From Nitrospirales bacterium (GTDB taxonomy: Bacteria > Nitrospirota > Nitrospiria > Nitrospirales > UBA8639), in NCBI GenBank assembly GCA_029261295.1, contig JAJDBP010000038.1:1-64000 (forward strand): a DNA stretch of 64,000 bases, written 5' to 3'. This document shows, in pieces, positions 18,892-29,386 of this stretch (its first letter is position 1; the number at the start of each line of letters is the position of its first letter). The position numbers and the translations under genes are program-made. The notes below the pieces were generated by a model. The model was not told the origin of the DNA, did no database searches, and saw only the letters and a list, made by a program, of their open reading frames with translations.

Positions 18892-20322
18892 TTATTGACG
18901 ACGAAGTGATTGTCCTGTCTGCAAATAATGATGAACGCCTTGTGCCGCTTTTCGCCCTTCCGCAATAGCCCAGACGATAAGAGACGCCCCACGCTTCGTA
19001 TCCCCAGAGGCAAACACCCCTTCAACATTTGTCATAAAGTGTTCGTCGACCACCACATTCCCCCGCGGATCATAGGCGAGCCCTAAAGAGTCAAGGAGTC
19101 CGTTTTTCACCGGACCCACAAAACCCATCGCCAACAAGACCAGGTCGACATCCATCTCCATCTCTGAGCCAGGAACAGGAACTATCTTTCCTTCTTTAAA
19201 TTCCACCCGATTGGTATGCAGTTTTTTGACGTGCCCGTTTTCGCCAGTGAATTTGGTGGTAGAAATACTCCACTCCCGATCACAACCTTCTTCATGAGCA
19301 TGCGATGTACGCAATTTCATCGGCCATAAAGGCCAGGGGGTTGAACCGGCTCTACTCGGTGGAGGTTCAGGCAGCAATTCAAACTGATGGGCTTCCAAGC
19401 AGCCTTGGCGGTGGGCAGTTCCCAAGCAATCCGAGCCAGTATCCCCTCCCCCAATGACCACAACACGTTTGCCTTTGGCTAAAATTTCTTCACCTTTGAT
19501 GGTATCACCCGCCACTCGTTTATTTTGTTGAGTCAGGTAATCCATCGCCAAATGAACCCCTTGAAGATCTCGGCCAGGAATGGGAAGTTCTCGTGGTTGT
19601 TCTGCACCCATTGCCAGCAAAACCGCATCATATTCACTACGCAATTTCTCTAAATTTGTATCAACTCCCACGCACACACTAGTCTCAAAGGTCACACCTT
19701 CTTTCCGCATCTGCTCCAACCGCCTATCTAAAACCCACTTTTCCATTTTAAAATCGGGAATGCCATAACGGAGAAGGCCACCGATTCGGTCAGCTTTTTC
19801 TAAGACTGTGACCTGGTGCCCTGCACGGGCTAATTGTTGCGCCGCGGCTAATCCAGCGGGCCCGGAACCGACGACAGCCACTTTCTTCCCGGTGGAGACG
19901 ACTGGTAATACCGGTTCAACCCAGCCTTCCTCAAATCCTTTGTCGATAATATTCCATTCAATGACTCGAATCGAAACGGGATCACTATTAATACCTAACA
20001 CGCAGGCCGACTCACAGGGCGCTGGACAAAGGCGGCCGGTAAATTCAGGGAAGTTATTCGTCGTATGTAAGGCCTTGAGAGCGTCTTTCCATCGCCCACG
20101 ATGGACCAAATCATTCCATTCCGGAATCAAATTGACTACCGGACAACCCGTTGAGCCTTGGCAAAACGGAACACCACAGTCCATGCAGCGAGCTCCCTGC
20201 ACCTTGAGCTTCTCATCTTCAATTGGGTTATAAAGTTCTTTGTAATCTTTTACGCGAAGCTCTACAGGCCGCCGTTGTGGACCTTCACGAGTAAACTTCA
20301 AAAACCCCCGAGGATCAGCCAC
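18892..20322 (-). CDS. gltD: Glutamate synthase (NADPH) small subunit
   Basis: The 476-residue protein has the N-terminal cysteine clusters for [4Fe-4S] centres ([17 protein letters not shown]), an FAD-binding [13 protein letters not shown] near residue 150 and an NADP-binding [12 protein letters not shown] near 285. It also has the final [17 protein letters not shown] motif. The subunit oxidises NAD(P)H and passes electrons to GltB, which makes two glutamates from glutamine and 2-oxoglutarate. It overlaps the 3' end of gltB by eight bases, so translation is coupled. Length is normal. Confidence 0.97.
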   Translation of the reverse strand: MADPRGFLKFTREGPQRRPVELRVKDYKELYNPIEDEKLKVQGARCMDCGVPFCQGSTGCPVVNLIPEWNDLVHRGRWKDALKALHTTNNFPEFTGRLCPAPCESACVLGINSDPVSIRVIEWNIIDKGFEEGWVEPVLPVVSTGKKVAVVGSGPAGLAAAQQLARAGHQVTVLEKADRIGGLLRYGIPDFKMEKWVLDRRLEQMRKEGVTFETSVCVGVDTNLEKLRSEYDAVLLAMGAEQPRELPIPGRDLQGVHLAMDYLTQQNKRVAGDTIKGEEILAKGKRVVVIGGGDTGSDCLGTAHRQGCLEAHQFELLPEPPPSRAGSTPWPLWPMKLRTSHAHEEGCDREWSISTTKFTGENGHVKKLHTNRVEFKEGKIVPVPGSEMEMDVDLVLLAMGFVGPVKNGLLDSLGLAYDPRGNVVVDEHFMTNVEGVFASGDTKRGASLIVWAIAEGRKAAQGVHHYLQTGQSLRRQ

Positions 20323-23300
20323 GGCTCACCACCTTACGTTCACGTTGCGCATGTTCCTTGGCTAAAGCCGCCTTTCGCTCTTGAAGTACGCGTTTATAGT
20401 CTCGAGGCATCACTTTCACAAATTTTGGCACCATGGCCTCCCACGCATCCAATACTCGTTTGGCATTGACACTCTTGGTATAGCGTAAATGTGCTTCAAT
20501 CATCGTGCGAAGAGTACGAACATCGTCAGGTTCTTCAACATTCTCCCGTTCCACCATACCCATATTGCATCGCTCCAAACCGAATTTTCCATCTTCGTCT
20601 AATACGTAAGCCTCACCACCGGACATTCCCGCAGCAAAATTACGCCCGGTTTTCCCTAAGACCACCACCACTCCGCCCGTCATGTATTCACACCCATGGT
20701 CACCGGTACCATCAATAACCACTCGAGCCCCACTGTTACGAACAGCGAAGCGTTCACCAGCCGTCCCGTAAAAATATCCCTCACCAGACGTGGCACCATA
20801 GAGTGACGTATTCCCAATCAAAATCGTTTCCTCAGGAGAATAGGTGACATTCGGTGGAGGCACGACAATGATTGTTCCACCGGATAACCCTTTGCCCAAA
20901 TAGTCATTCGATTCACCTTCAAGCGTCAGGGTAATTCCCTTGGACAAAAATGCTCCAAACGATTGTCCTGCCGACCCCGTGAATTTAATGCGAATCGTAT
21001 CTTGTGGAAGTCCTTCCGTCCCATATCGACGAGCGATGTGGCTCGACAAAACTGTACCGGTCGTTCTATTTAGGTTACGAATAGGCAGGTCTAATGAGAC
21101 AGGCTCCTGCCGTTCAATCGCAGGCTGACATAATTCGACGAGTTGATTATCCAATATCTCTGCTAGTCCATGATCTTGTTCTTGGATGCAAGAAGTGGCC
21201 ACATCCGAACCTACCTCAGGCTTTGTCAGCAATAGCGATAAATCCAGCCCTTTGGCCTTCCAGTGGTCCACGGCTTTTTGAACTTTGAGTTTATCGACTC
21301 GACCGATCATTTCTTTCATCGTGCGGAACCCCAATTGCGCCATGAGCTCACGAATCTCTTCCGCAACAAAAAGGAAAAAGTTCACAACGTGATCAGGGTT
21401 GCCGGCAAACCGTTTGCGCAGTTCAGGATCTTGGGTCGCGACTCCGACAGGACAGGTGTTCAAATGACACTTACGCATCATTATGCACCCTTCAACAATC
21501 AAAGGAGCCGTCGAGAAACCAAACTCCTCGGCACCTAACAGGGTCGCGATGACTACATCCCGCCCGGTTTTCAATTGCCCATCAGTTTCGACTCGGATCC
21601 GCCCACGCAAATCATTTACGACTAACGTCTGATGGGTTTCCGCTAACCCTAACTCCCAAGGAATACCAGCATACTTAATGGAAGAAAGCGGAGACGCCCC
21701 GGTCCCTCCAGAATCGCCACTAATCAACACTTTATCGGCATGGGCTTTTGAGACTCCTGCTGCCACCGTACCGACTCCCACTTCGGAAACCAATTTGACC
21801 GAAACAGCAGCTTCCGGATTGGAATTCTTGAGGTCAAAAATCAGCTGGGCTAAATCTTCGATTGAGTAAATATCATGATGTGGAGGCGGTGAAATGAGTT
21901 GCACACCTGGAGTGGAATACCGAAGCTTGGCAATCCCCTCATCAACCTTGTGCCCTGGCAATTGTCCGCCTTCCCCAGGCTTTGCCCCCTGAGCCATCTT
22001 AATTTGTAATTCCTTAGCATTCACCAAGTAATGCGCTGTGACCCCAAAACGCCCGGATGCCACCTGTTTAATATACGAATTTTTCGAATCGCCATTCGGT
22101 AAGGGAATAAATCGTTCCGGATCCTCTCCACCTTCACCGGTATTACTCTTCGCTCCCAGGCGGTTCATCGCAATAGCCAGCGTTTCATGGGCCTCTTGAC
22201 TGATGGCCCCGAATGACATGGCTCCAGTTGTGAACCGCTTGACGATTTCGCTGACCGGTTCGACTTCCTCTAGAGGAATGGGCTGGGGAAGAAATTTAAA
22301 ATCGAACAACCCTCGAATGGTCGAACGCTGCTTATGTTCTTCATTCACCAAGGCGGCATATTCTGCGTAGGTCTTGGAATTATTCGTATGGCTCGCATGC
22401 TGCAATTTAAAGATAGTGTCAGGATTCCAATTATGGTGTTCCCCCTGAATGCGATAATGAATTTCGCCACCAAAATCTAATTGGCGAATGGGTACGGGTT
22501 GATAGGCCAAAGCATGGCGGCGTAAGGTTTCTTCGCCTAACTCTTGGATGCCAATCCCCTGAATTCGTGAAGCGGTCCCGGTAAAATAGCGGTCAATCAA
22601 ATCAGACCGGAGACCGATGGCCTCGAAAATTTGTCCGCCACAATAGGATTGCAGTGTCGATATACCCATCTTGGAAAAGATCTTCAGCAACCCCTTATTC
22701 ACCGCTTTAATAAATCGCGATTCAGCTGTGGCCGCATCAACAGTCTCAGGAAAAAACCCTTCCCGTTCCATATCCACAAGCGATTCCACCACCAAGTACG
22801 GGTTAATAGCCCCTGCGCCATACCCAATCAAGCACGCGAAATGATGAACATCCCTTGGCTCACCTGTTTCTAGAATCAAACCAACTTCGGTTCGCGTTTC
22901 CTCACGAACCAAATGATGATGTACGGCAGATATGCCCAACAAACTCGGAATTGGCGCCCATTCTGCATTGACTCCGCGATCACTTAAAATCAAAAACTTT
23001 TCTCCGTCCTTAATTGCCTTAGACGCCTCGATGCAAAGTTGCTCAATCGCGGATGCTAAACCATCAGGCCCCTCTGAAACTTTAAAGAGTAGTGACAACG
23101 TTTTACTTCTAAAATGAGGATCTCCAATCATCCGGATCTTTTGCAGATCCTGATTACTCAAGATCGGTTGCTGGAGTTTGATCCGTCGGCAGGCTTCAGG
23201 TATTTCAGCAATCAAGTTGGGCTTCGGGCCAATATTGGTCACCAAAGACATGACCAAGTGCTCACGAATCGGATCAATTGGTGGATTCGTGACCTGAGCA

Positions 23301-24871
23301 AATAATTGTTTGAAATATTTAAATAATAATTGCGGACGCTGCGACAGCACAGCCAACGGTGTATCCGTTCCCATGGAAGAGGTCGGTTCCTCCCCATTCA
23401 TTCCCATTGGGAACAACACCATTTTCAGTTCTTCTACGGTATAACCAAAGGCCTGTTGACGCTGTCGAAGTGTGGGATGATCAGGTTGAGGAACATTCAT
23501 GGGCTCCGGCAGCTCATCCAAGGACACGCGATGCTGCGTGAGCCATTGTCTGTAAGGTTTCCGCTTGGTGATATCGGTTTTGATTTCTTCGTCGTCAATG
23601 ATCCGCCCTTCGACCGTATCCACCACAAACATCTTTCCTGGTTGCAGGCGTCCTTTCATCCGAATATTTTGAGGGTCAGTCGGTAACACGCCTGCTTCGG
23701 AGGCCAACACGACCACATCATCTTTTGTAATTTGGTAACGACAAGGCCGCAACCCATTACGATCCAGGGTGGCGCCAACCAATTTTCCGTCGGTAAAACA
23801 CACGCCTGCCGGACCGTCCCAAGGCTCCATCACGGCAGCATGATATTCATAAAATCCACGACGATCAAAATCCATTTGCGGGTTCCCTTGCCAGGGCTCA
23901 GGAATCAACATCATCATGGCGTGGGGAAGTGGTCGACCAGCCATCACCAAAAATTCAATCGCATTATCTAAACAAGCTGAATCACTTTGGGTCGCATCAT
24001 CAACGATCGGAAACAATTTTTTCAGATCATCGCCAAAAAGATCGGAGGCCAAACGTCCCTGCCTTGCCCGCATCCAATTGACGTTCCCTTTTAACGTATT
24101 AATTTCTCCATTATGTATGGAATATCGATAAGGATGGGCGAGAGACCACGTGGGAAACGTGTTCGTACTAAATCGTGCATGCACAAGGGCTAATGCAGAC
24201 ACAAACGTTGGGTCAGCAAGATCAGGGTAAAATAAGGCCACTTGATCAGGAAGCAGCAGGCCTTTATACACAATGGTGTTGCAGGACAAGCTTGAGATAT
24301 ACACCCATTCCTTCCCATTCAAGGCCGATTCCCGAACAGCTCGAGTCATTAATTTTCGAATGACATAGAGCTTCCGTTCAAACTGGGAGGGGTTAAGAGA
24401 GGCTCGTGCAATAAAGAATTGTCGAATAGTTGGCATCGTCTTTCGGGCTTCGACACCAATATGATCTTCCTTAGCGGGCACATCTCGCCAACCCAAAAAC
24501 TCTTGGCCTTCGTCTCGAACAATGGATTCAAACAACGCCTCACACTGCTCCCTTGCCTGTCGATCCTGAGGCAAGAACACCATGCCTACACCGTATCCTC
24601 CAGCCAAAGGCAAACGAATCCCAAGTTCCCCAGCTACACGATGAAAAAACTCATGGGGGATCTGACACAAAATACCAGCCCCATCACCGGTACAAGGATC
24701 ACAACCTGCGGCCCCTCGGTGTTCAAGATTCTTTAACACCAACAGTCCCTTTTCGATCATGTCATGAGACTTGTGACCCTTAATGTGAGCCACAAAACCA
24801 ATTCCGCAGGCATCATGCTCATGCTGAGGGTGATAAAGACCTTGGGCGTGAGGCATTCCAGGAATATTCAT
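20315..24871 (-). CDS. gltB: Glutamate synthase large subunit
   Basis: From ATG 24871 the protein is 1518 residues. The N-terminal nucleophile follows a 21-residue propeptide ([10 protein letters not shown], cysteine 22), giving a class II glutamine amidotransferase domain. The central and FMN synthase domains follow, with the 3Fe-4S cysteine cluster in [11 protein letters not shown]. The C-terminal GXGXG beta-helix contains the repeated G-x2-G-x-G pattern. The open frame extends upstream to 25069, but those 66 codons cover a hairpin leader and lie ahead of the conserved N-terminus. The product acts with GltD in nitrogen assimilation. The leader carries an attenuator-like structure (24953-24995). 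Confidence 0.96.
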   Translation of the reverse strand: MNIPGMPHAQGLYHPQHEHDACGIGFVAHIKGHKSHDMIEKGLLVLKNLEHRGAAGCDPCTGDGAGILCQIPHEFFHRVAGELGIRLPLAGGYGVGMVFLPQDRQAREQCEALFESIVRDEGQEFLGWRDVPAKEDHIGVEARKTMPTIRQFFIARASLNPSQFERKLYVIRKLMTRAVRESALNGKEWVYISSLSCNTIVYKGLLLPDQVALFYPDLADPTFVSALALVHARFSTNTFPTWSLAHPYRYSIHNGEINTLKGNVNWMRARQGRLASDLFGDDLKKLFPIVDDATQSDSACLDNAIEFLVMAGRPLPHAMMMLIPEPWQGNPQMDFDRRGFYEYHAAVMEPWDGPAGVCFTDGKLVGATLDRNGLRPCRYQITKDDVVVLASEAGVLPTDPQNIRMKGRLQPGKMFVVDTVEGRIIDDEEIKTDITKRKPYRQWLTQHRVSLDELPEPMNVPQPDHPTLRQRQQAFGYTVEELKMVLFPMGMNGEEPTSSMGTDTPLAVLSQRPQLLFKYFKQLFAQVTNPPIDPIREHLVMSLVTNIGPKPNLIAEIPEACRRIKLQQPILSNQDLQKIRMIGDPHFRSKTLSLLFKVSEGPDGLASAIEQLCIEASKAIKDGEKFLILSDRGVNAEWAPIPSLLGISAVHHHLVREETRTEVGLILETGEPRDVHHFACLIGYGAGAINPYLVVESLVDMEREGFFPETVDAATAESRFIKAVNKGLLKIFSKMGISTLQSYCGGQIFEAIGLRSDLIDRYFTGTASRIQGIGIQELGEETLRRHALAYQPVPIRQLDFGGEIHYRIQGEHHNWNPDTIFKLQHASHTNNSKTYAEYAALVNEEHKQRSTIRGLFDFKFLPQPIPLEEVEPVSEIVKRFTTGAMSFGAISQEAHETLAIAMNRLGAKSNTGEGGEDPERFIPLPNGDSKNSYIKQVASGRFGVTAHYLVNAKELQIKMAQGAKPGEGGQLPGHKVDEGIAKLRYSTPGVQLISPPPHHDIYSIEDLAQLIFDLKNSNPEAAVSVKLVSEVGVGTVAAGVSKAHADKVLISGDSGGTGASPLSSIKYAGIPWELGLAETHQTLVVNDLRGRIRVETDGQLKTGRDVVIATLLGAEEFGFSTAPLIVEGCIMMRKCHLNTCPVGVATQDPELRKRFAGNPDHVVNFFLFVAEEIRELMAQLGFRTMKEMIGRVDKLKVQKAVDHWKAKGLDLSLLLTKPEVGSDVATSCIQEQDHGLAEILDNQLVELCQPAIERQEPVSLDLPIRNLNRTTGTVLSSHIARRYGTEGLPQDTIRIKFTGSAGQSFGAFLSKGITLTLEGESNDYLGKGLSGGTIIVVPPPNVTYSPEETILIGNTSLYGATSGEGYFYGTAGERFAVRNSGARVVIDGTGDHGCEYMTGGVVVVLGKTGRNFAAGMSGGEAYVLDEDGKFGLERCNMGMVERENVEEPDDVRTLRTMIEAHLRYTKSVNAKRVLDAWEAMVPKFVKVMPRDYKRVLQERKAALAKEHAQRERKVVSRG

Positions 24872-24952
24872 GGTAGAAAAATTATCCCCACTTTCATTCA
24901 GACTTTCCAATATTTCAGCTAAGGCCGTCCTAAGCTTCACGACCTCTAACAT

Positions 24953-24995
24953 AAAAGAAGAGAGACCCGTCTCCCCTCTTAGCATTCGGGGAGTC
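24953..24995 (-). promoter_or_regulatory. Attenuator-like competing hairpins in the gltB leader
   Basis: On the minus strand an 11-bp stem with two G-U pairs (24970-24980 with 24955-24965, loop CGGG) is followed by a short T-rich stretch, like an intrinsic terminator, 80 bases before ATG 24871. The 5' arm can instead pair with GACTCCCC just upstream (24988-24995 with 24969-24976), which would break the terminator. This is the arrangement of transcription attenuation. The T-run is only four long, so termination efficiency is uncertain. Confidence 0.45.
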
Positions 24996-25067
24996 TCAGA
25001 AAAGGTTGGACTGGTCCCGGAGATTTTCGACAAAAAATGAAATAACGAGTCGGAATTGTCTCCGCCC

Positions 25068-25097
25068 ACAGTAATCCAAAGTAAAAAATTCTGTCAA
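25068..25097 (-). promoter_or_regulatory. Candidate sigma-70 promoter of gltBD
   Basis: A perfect TTGACA (25092-25097, minus strand) with TACTGT (25068-25073) at 18-base spacing. It would give a leader of about 190 bases carrying the hairpins at 24953-24995. Confidence 0.45.
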
Positions 25098-25186
25098 GAC
25101 AACTGATTGATTTTCCAGCATTTGCAACGACCGTGGACTGGCTTTCTTCCCTTGGTTTATTGGAAAAGTGCCCTGCCTCACCAACC

Positions 25187-25215
25187 TTGACAATCCACAG
25201 GCGACCCCATAGTAT
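25187..25215 (+). promoter_or_regulatory. Candidate sigma-70 promoter giving a leaderless mRNA
   Basis: A perfect TTGACA (25187-25192) and TAGTAT (25210-25215) lie 17 bases apart. The expected transcription start, seven bases after the -10 box, is the A of ATG 25223. Confidence 0.5.
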
Positions 25216-25222
25216 CGCCGCC

Positions 25223-26227
25223 ATGGGGAACGATCCTGCCGTAAAAGCCGTGGCCTCCATGGAAGATGTGTGGGAGGCCTTCCGGCCAGAGTTATTGGAG
25301 GTGGAGGCACAGATCCAAAAACATCTGGATTCTCATGCTGCGCTCATCAATACCGTGGCCGATCATATTCTCTCGAGTGGCGGAAAACGCATTCGGCCAC
25401 TTCTCCTCATCTTATCAGCCAGACTCTTTGGGTATCCCGAAAAATCGGACCTGCTTCTAGGTAGTCTGGTTGAGTTTATCCATACCGCCACCCTACTCCA
25501 CGATGACGTGTTAGATGAAGCCGATATCCGAAGAGGAGAAAAAACGGCGAGGCGACTCTGGGGGAATCACGCGAGCATTCTGGTTGGAGACTACCTCTAT
25601 TCCCAAGCAATGGCGCTTATTGCCTCGTTTCACAACCATGATATTAATGAAATTATGGCCGACGCCTGTCGAAAGATGGCTGAAGGCGAAGTATTACAAC
25701 TTTGTGCCAATAGCCAACCTGATCTTACGGAAGCCGAATATTTTAAAATCGTTGAATATAAAACGGCCATCCTGGTCGCTGCCTCTTGTAAGGTGGGAGC
25801 CATCATTGGGGGGGCTTCTTTAGAAGAACAAATGGCCCTCTATCGATTCGGCTTTAACCTCGGCATGGCCTTTCAACTAGCTGATGACCGATTAGATTAT
25901 TCAGCCGATCACGCCAAGTTGGGGAAATCATTGGGTCAGGATATTCGTCAGGGGATGATCACCCTTCCGCTCATTCATCTTCTCCAAACCTGTTCCCCTT
26001 CAGAACAAGACTGGCTCAGAGAAAAGATTCTGTCGCATTCAGTGGATGACCAAGAGCTCGATCGAATTCTTGGAATGATGAGAAAACAAGGCTCTTTGGC
26101 CTATTCCACCATGCGGGCCCGAGAATACGTTGAAGCGTCAGCATTAGACTTGGTTTCCTTCCCTGAGAGCCCCGCCAAGCGATCTCTCGCCATTGTGTCC
26201 GCCTACATGGTCAACCGCGACCAATAG
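25223..26227 (+). CDS. ispB: Polyprenyl (octaprenyl-type) diphosphate synthase
   Basis: The 334-residue trans-prenyltransferase has both aspartate-rich motifs, LLHDDVLDEADIRRG (first, near residue 95) and LADDRLDY (second, near 222). The GGKRIRP substrate loop is near residue 55 and KTA near 183. It condenses isopentenyl diphosphate units into the long side chain of quinones. Chain length cannot be read from the sequence, so the IspB label is by overall similarity and size. The start ATG 25223 has no Shine-Dalgarno; an in-frame ATG at 25259 (MEDVWEAF) also lacks one. It is divergent from gltB. Confidence 0.9.
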   Translation: MGNDPAVKAVASMEDVWEAFRPELLEVEAQIQKHLDSHAALINTVADHILSSGGKRIRPLLLILSARLFGYPEKSDLLLGSLVEFIHTATLLHDDVLDEADIRRGEKTARRLWGNHASILVGDYLYSQAMALIASFHNHDINEIMADACRKMAEGEVLQLCANSQPDLTEAEYFKIVEYKTAILVAASCKVGAIIGGASLEEQMALYRFGFNLGMAFQLADDRLDYSADHAKLGKSLGQDIRQGMITLPLIHLLQTCSPSEQDWLREKILSHSVDDQELDRILGMMRKQGSLAYSTMRAREYVEASALDLVSFPESPAKRSLAIVSAYMVNRDQ

Positions 26228-26396
26228 ATTCCCTAAAGTAATATCCGCACTAAAGACCGCCGTTGAATTGGTCAGTACCCCCCATTTTTGGGGAATCCAT
26301 CTTAAGTTTTGTGAATACTCAACACCACGTTAAATGAGTAGAGAACCTTCTTCCTCATTCATCTAAAAAAACAATGTCCTAGTATTTTTCTGTGTT

Positions 26397-26552
26397 GCCA
26401 GGTTTCGCCCCGGCAGGCGAGGCCCTTTTGTTTCAGCAAAAGGCCCCAAAACCATTGACGCCCAATCCGGCCTCTTTTGTATGAGATGGACGCCAAGTCT
26501 TAGGAGTACGGACCAACTCGCTACGCTCAAACAAGGTCCGCCAGATACATGA
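26397..26552 (+). repeat. Dispersed structured repeat, copy A
   Basis: The gap 26228-26766 carries a GC-rich element. It has a CGCCCCGGCAGGCG core, a hairpin (CCTTTTG-TTTCAG-CAAAAGG) followed by CCAAAACCATT, and, 60 bases on, AACTCGCTACGCTCAAACA. The same blocks occur in the same order, inverted, at 29217-29386. At 26280-26300 a small CCCC-ATTTTT-GGGG hairpin follows the polyprenyl synthase gene. The rest of the gap (26553-26766) shows nothing I can name. Confidence 0.7.
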
Positions 26553-26766
26553 GAGCGTCCCTCCCAAGAGCCGGATAGCAGGAGTCGGAAATGAGAAGCA
26601 AGAAGAATTTGATGAACCGGAGGGTTAGGCGTCTAAGTTAAGCCGAAGGAGCCGAGCAAATGAAGAATTCTGTTTCTGCTGAAAAGTTGCTTGAAAGGAT
26701 TCCAATTGCCTTTTCATGTCATAGAGTAGGGTATTGTCTGAATAACACCAAACCAGGATTCATGAC

Positions 26767-27348
26767 CTAGCCCTGCTTGGATTGAGCTTTCAGATCGGTC
26801 CATGAGGTGAGGTTCGTGCTTGCCAAGCTATTATTTGGATTGAGCGTGAGCGCCTTTTGACAGCATTCAATCGCCTCATCGTATTTCCCAAGAAAGCCGA
26901 GAGAGGCCCCCTTGCAAGTCCATGCAATATCATCGTCAGGGTTGATTTTGAGAGTGTCATCACACACGCGACCGACTTCCTCATGCTTTTGAAGATTTCC
27001 CAATGCAACAGCCTTATTATTTAATGCATAGGTGCTGGTTGGCTCTATCACGAGAGCCTGATCGAATGCCCCAATAGCATCTTCAAATCGCTTGAGCCCA
27101 TTCAAAGCTAAACCAATATTGACCTGCGCATTGGAATCGGTCGGCTTCAACGTCGTGGCCGTGGAGAAATCAATGAGCGCCTCTTCAAGCCTGCCTAGCC
27201 TGAAAAATGCCAGGCCTCGTTTGAACACTGCGACAAAGTGTTGCGGTTCTAATGTTAACGCTTTCGTGTAACATTCAACGGCTTCATCATAGTTGTTAAG
27301 CGAGGCAAGAGAATTTCCTTGCGCACAAATTGTATCCGCAGTTTCCAT
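26767..27348 (-). CDS. TPR-repeat protein
   Basis: The 193-residue protein is made almost wholly of five tetratricopeptide repeats (for example ASLNNYDEAVECYTKALTLEP, LFRLGRLEEALIDF-type, LGKYDEAIECCQKALTLNP) of 34 residues each. There is no signal peptide or catalytic domain, so it should be a cytoplasmic protein-interaction module. A GAGGAA lies before ATG 27348. It lies in the accessory patch with the DUF4062 gene and the broken membrane-protein gene, all on the same strand. Confidence 0.8.
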   Translation of the reverse strand: METADTICAQGNSLASLNNYDEAVECYTKALTLEPQHFVAVFKRGLAFFRLGRLEEALIDFSTATTLKPTDSNAQVNIGLALNGLKRFEDAIGAFDQALVIEPTSTYALNNKAVALGNLQKHEEVGRVCDDTLKINPDDDIAWTCKGASLGFLGKYDEAIECCQKALTLNPNNSLASTNLTSWTDLKAQSKQG

Positions 27349-27495
27349 AGGTTCCTCTTATGCTAATTGAATGATTATTTAATTTCTCAGGTAGCAGAAC
27401 ACGATAGTCAGTTACATTTTTCATCTCACCTTAGAGACTAGGCCCAGGCATCACAATTACTTGAGAAAGTTTTCCCCGCAAGACTTAAAGCTTAG

Positions 27496-27774
27496 TTATA
27501 GCCACGGTACCCAACTGGAAGACGGCCTTCCCGTCAATGCAACTCGCCCCCAAAAGAGCACAAAAAACAGTATGAATAACAGCAGCCAAACCCACTCAAA
27601 ACTAATGCCATTGTCAAATACCATGAAGCTCAGCGGGATAAGGGTGAGTATTGAGAGTACGAAGAGAATCCACCCTAATCTTCGAAAAGTAGGCCGGCCA
27701 GCATCACCTGACTAGAGTGGAGTATTCAGCCCAGACCGAAGTCCGCGAAGAAAGTCTTCTAACTGTGAGTTCAT
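27496..27774 (-). pseudogene. Small two-helix membrane protein interrupted by an in-frame TAG
   Basis: ATG 27774 with AGGA six to seven bases upstream opens a frame of 20 codons (begins MNSQLEDFLRGLRSGL), then a TAG at 27712-27714. The same frame continues for 71 codons to a TAA at 27496. The part after the TAG is clearly membrane-protein-like: RRLGWILFVLSILTLIPLSF, a short loop, then WVWLLLFILFFVLFWGRVAL. The only ATG after the TAG lies inside the first helix. This looks like one 92-codon gene broken by a single nonsense mutation (TGG, CAG or similar to TAG), or a sequencing error, or amber readthrough. The plus-strand frame at 27461-27715 across it is not protein-like. Confidence 0.55.
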
Positions 27775-27838
27775 TCGTAATCCTAAGAAAAAAAATCGCT
27801 CAATTCTGAGTTAGTTTTCCCAATCTATTTCCATCCAC

Positions 27839-27868
27839 GTAACCGAATTGTGTATTCGGTTACATTTT
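27839..27868. repeat. Hairpin and direct repeat, left copy, beside the DUF4062 gene
   Basis: GTAACCGAAT (27839-27848) and ATTCGGTTAC (27854-27863) form a perfect 10-bp stem with a 5-base loop. Bases 27846-27868 recur with 21 of 23 identical at 28988-29010. The core GTTACATTTT also occurs at 27411-27420 and 29122-29131. Confidence 0.7.
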
Positions 27869-27919
27869 GGCTCGGTCTGAAAGGAGTAATTAGTCTGTCA
27901 CCTAACGCTTATAAGTGGG

Positions 27920-28906
27920 TTATTTCTTCGATGGAATGACTCTAAGCTGCACCATTAGCCTTTCTCCTTTTGGTGTGAGAGTCCAAAAAAGAGCCATACT
28001 TCCACTAGTCGTTTTAGAATACCTGGTCCTTATTAGGCCATGTGATTTCAATTGAATCGAGATAGTTTGAAGGTCCTGATCCTCTAAAGTAATATGGACC
28101 CCATTCAACTCCTCTTTCGCTTGAATGGCGCTCAACAAAACACTTTTTACCTGTTTTTCGTTAGGATGTTGTATTAAGTATGGTGCAACAATTGAAAATA
28201 TCTCACTCCAAGTCAGTGTACTTACCCATGCCCTCTTATGGGAATGAACGTATTGGGAACCATTAATTGTAAATGTCTCGTCTAGTCCAGCAAGTCCTTC
28301 AATCTTATAAGAGGGCGATTGTTGTAATTTACTTAAATCTATTTTAAGGCCACTATTTTCTTTTCTGAGTTCATTCAGTTCTGCTAAAAGATCTTCATTT
28401 GACACTTCTGATGCTCTAACCCAACCTGTCGCAGGAAACGTTTTTATTGTCTTAGATAGACTAAGAGCCACTAGGCCTGGAAGATCTCCTGCCTTATTCC
28501 AGTACTTGACTAGTCGATTCCCTGAAACTTTTTCCCTAAACGCTTTCAACTTTGCCCTAATTTCAGGGCTAATATCGGATTTACCTACTGGGATGTCGTC
28601 TGGATTTTCGTGAATCAAGGCAACAACTTTTAATCCTTTTTCCACAGCGTAATCGTATTCCTTTTCTGTATAGCTTATACCTTCTTCAATAGTAGAGCCG
28701 TAACGGCCACCAATAATTAAAAGATAGTAGTCGCAATCATCAATTATACGTTTGATAAACTCCCATTGCTCTTCGTCGGTTGCAGGGAATAATTCCATAC
28801 CAGCTGGAATACAATCCATTTCCATGAGTGCCTGAGTAACATGCTGCCGCTCTTCCTTTAGGTCAGCATAAGTAGAACTCACAAAAACCTGATACCTTTT
28901 ATCCAC
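27920..28906 (-). CDS. DUF4062 (TIR-like) protein with C-terminal winged-helix-like region
   Basis: The 328-residue protein opens with a DUF4062 domain (about residues 5-105): [37 protein letters not shown] and [15 protein letters not shown]4062 is a TIR/flavodoxin-like fold found in STAND-like and signalling proteins, often near defence genes. A short coiled coil (~175-195) leads to a C-terminal part with a winged-helix look ([14 protein letters not shown]...LTPKGERLM). The start is GTG 28906 with a strong GGGGG upstream. The gene and its upstream region sit between near-identical direct repeats, suggesting it was acquired as a unit. A defence or NAD-related role is inference; no partner effector is visible. 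Confidence 0.75.
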   Translation of the reverse strand: MDKRYQVFVSSTYADLKEERQHVTQALMEMDCIPAGMELFPATDEEQWEFIKRIIDDCDYYLLIIGGRYGSTIEEGISYTEKEYDYAVEKGLKVVALIHENPDDIPVGKSDISPEIRAKLKAFREKVSGNRLVKYWNKAGDLPGLVALSLSKTIKTFPATGWVRASEVSNEDLLAELNELRKENSGLKIDLSKLQQSPSYKIEGLAGLDETFTINGSQYVHSHKRAWVSTLTWSEIFSIVAPYLIQHPNEKQVKSVLLSAIQAKEELNGVHITLEDQDLQTISIQLKSHGLIRTRYSKTTSGSMALFWTLTPKGERLMVQLRVIPSKK

Positions 28907-28987
28907 TTGACCCCCTTAGGTTCTTCTGGCTGACACCTAAACTAGAAACAGACTGCCAAAATACGATTATTAGGAATCATGATACAC

Positions 28988-29010
28988 AATTGCGTATTCG
29001 GTTAAATTTT
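28988..29010. repeat. Direct repeat, right copy, beside the DUF4062 gene
   Basis: 21 of 23 bases match 27846-27868 in the same orientation; the left arm of the hairpin is missing here. The two copies are 1142 bp apart and enclose the whole DUF4062 gene. Confidence 0.65.
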
Positions 29011-29216
29011 TCAAATTACCCAGGCTGTGTTTTATGGTTAAATTCTTTGTATATCAAAACCTTATAAAGCTCTATGTTTATTGAGGATGGCCAAAAATGG
29101 ACCAGTTACCCTAAGCGAAGTGTTACATTTTCCGTATTTTTTTTCATCTCATTTGGCCATCCGTTTTAATCAGTTCTTTCATAAGACTCCCCTGGCATTG
29201 TTGTGTGGCCGAGCAG

Positions 29217-29386
29217 TGCAACCGATACCGGGAAAAAGGCGCGCACTGTTTGAGCGCAGCGAGTTTGCGCGCCGCCGGAATCGGCGAACCGCGCAGGGGA
29301 TCCGAAGGACCGCACCAAGGCCAATATGGTTTTGGTTACTTTTGCCGAAACAAAAGTGACTCGGCTGCCGGGCCGAGACCCGGCAT
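29217..29386 (-). repeat. Dispersed structured repeat, copy B (inverted)
   Basis: Read on the minus strand, it starts directly at the stop codon of the gene ending at 29387. It has the order GGCCCGGCAGCCGAG, a CACTTTTG-TTTCGG-CAAAAGT hairpin, ACCAAAACCAT, then AACTCGCTGCGCTCAAACA. This matches copy A block for block but is GC-richer. Short open frames here are by-products of the repeat. Confidence 0.7.

Noticed and set aside
24872-25069. N-terminal 66-codon extension of GltB
   Set aside because: The conserved GltB start is at 24871; the extension covers the hairpin leader and has no ribosome-binding site.
26265-26300. A CCCC-ATTTTT-GGGG segment resembling an insertion-sequence end
   Set aside because: No transposase frame or second end is present nearby; a weak terminator of the polyprenyl synthase gene explains it equally well.
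27461-27715. 84-codon plus-strand frame
   Set aside because: It is antisense to the TAG-broken membrane-protein gene, whose coding signal is much stronger.
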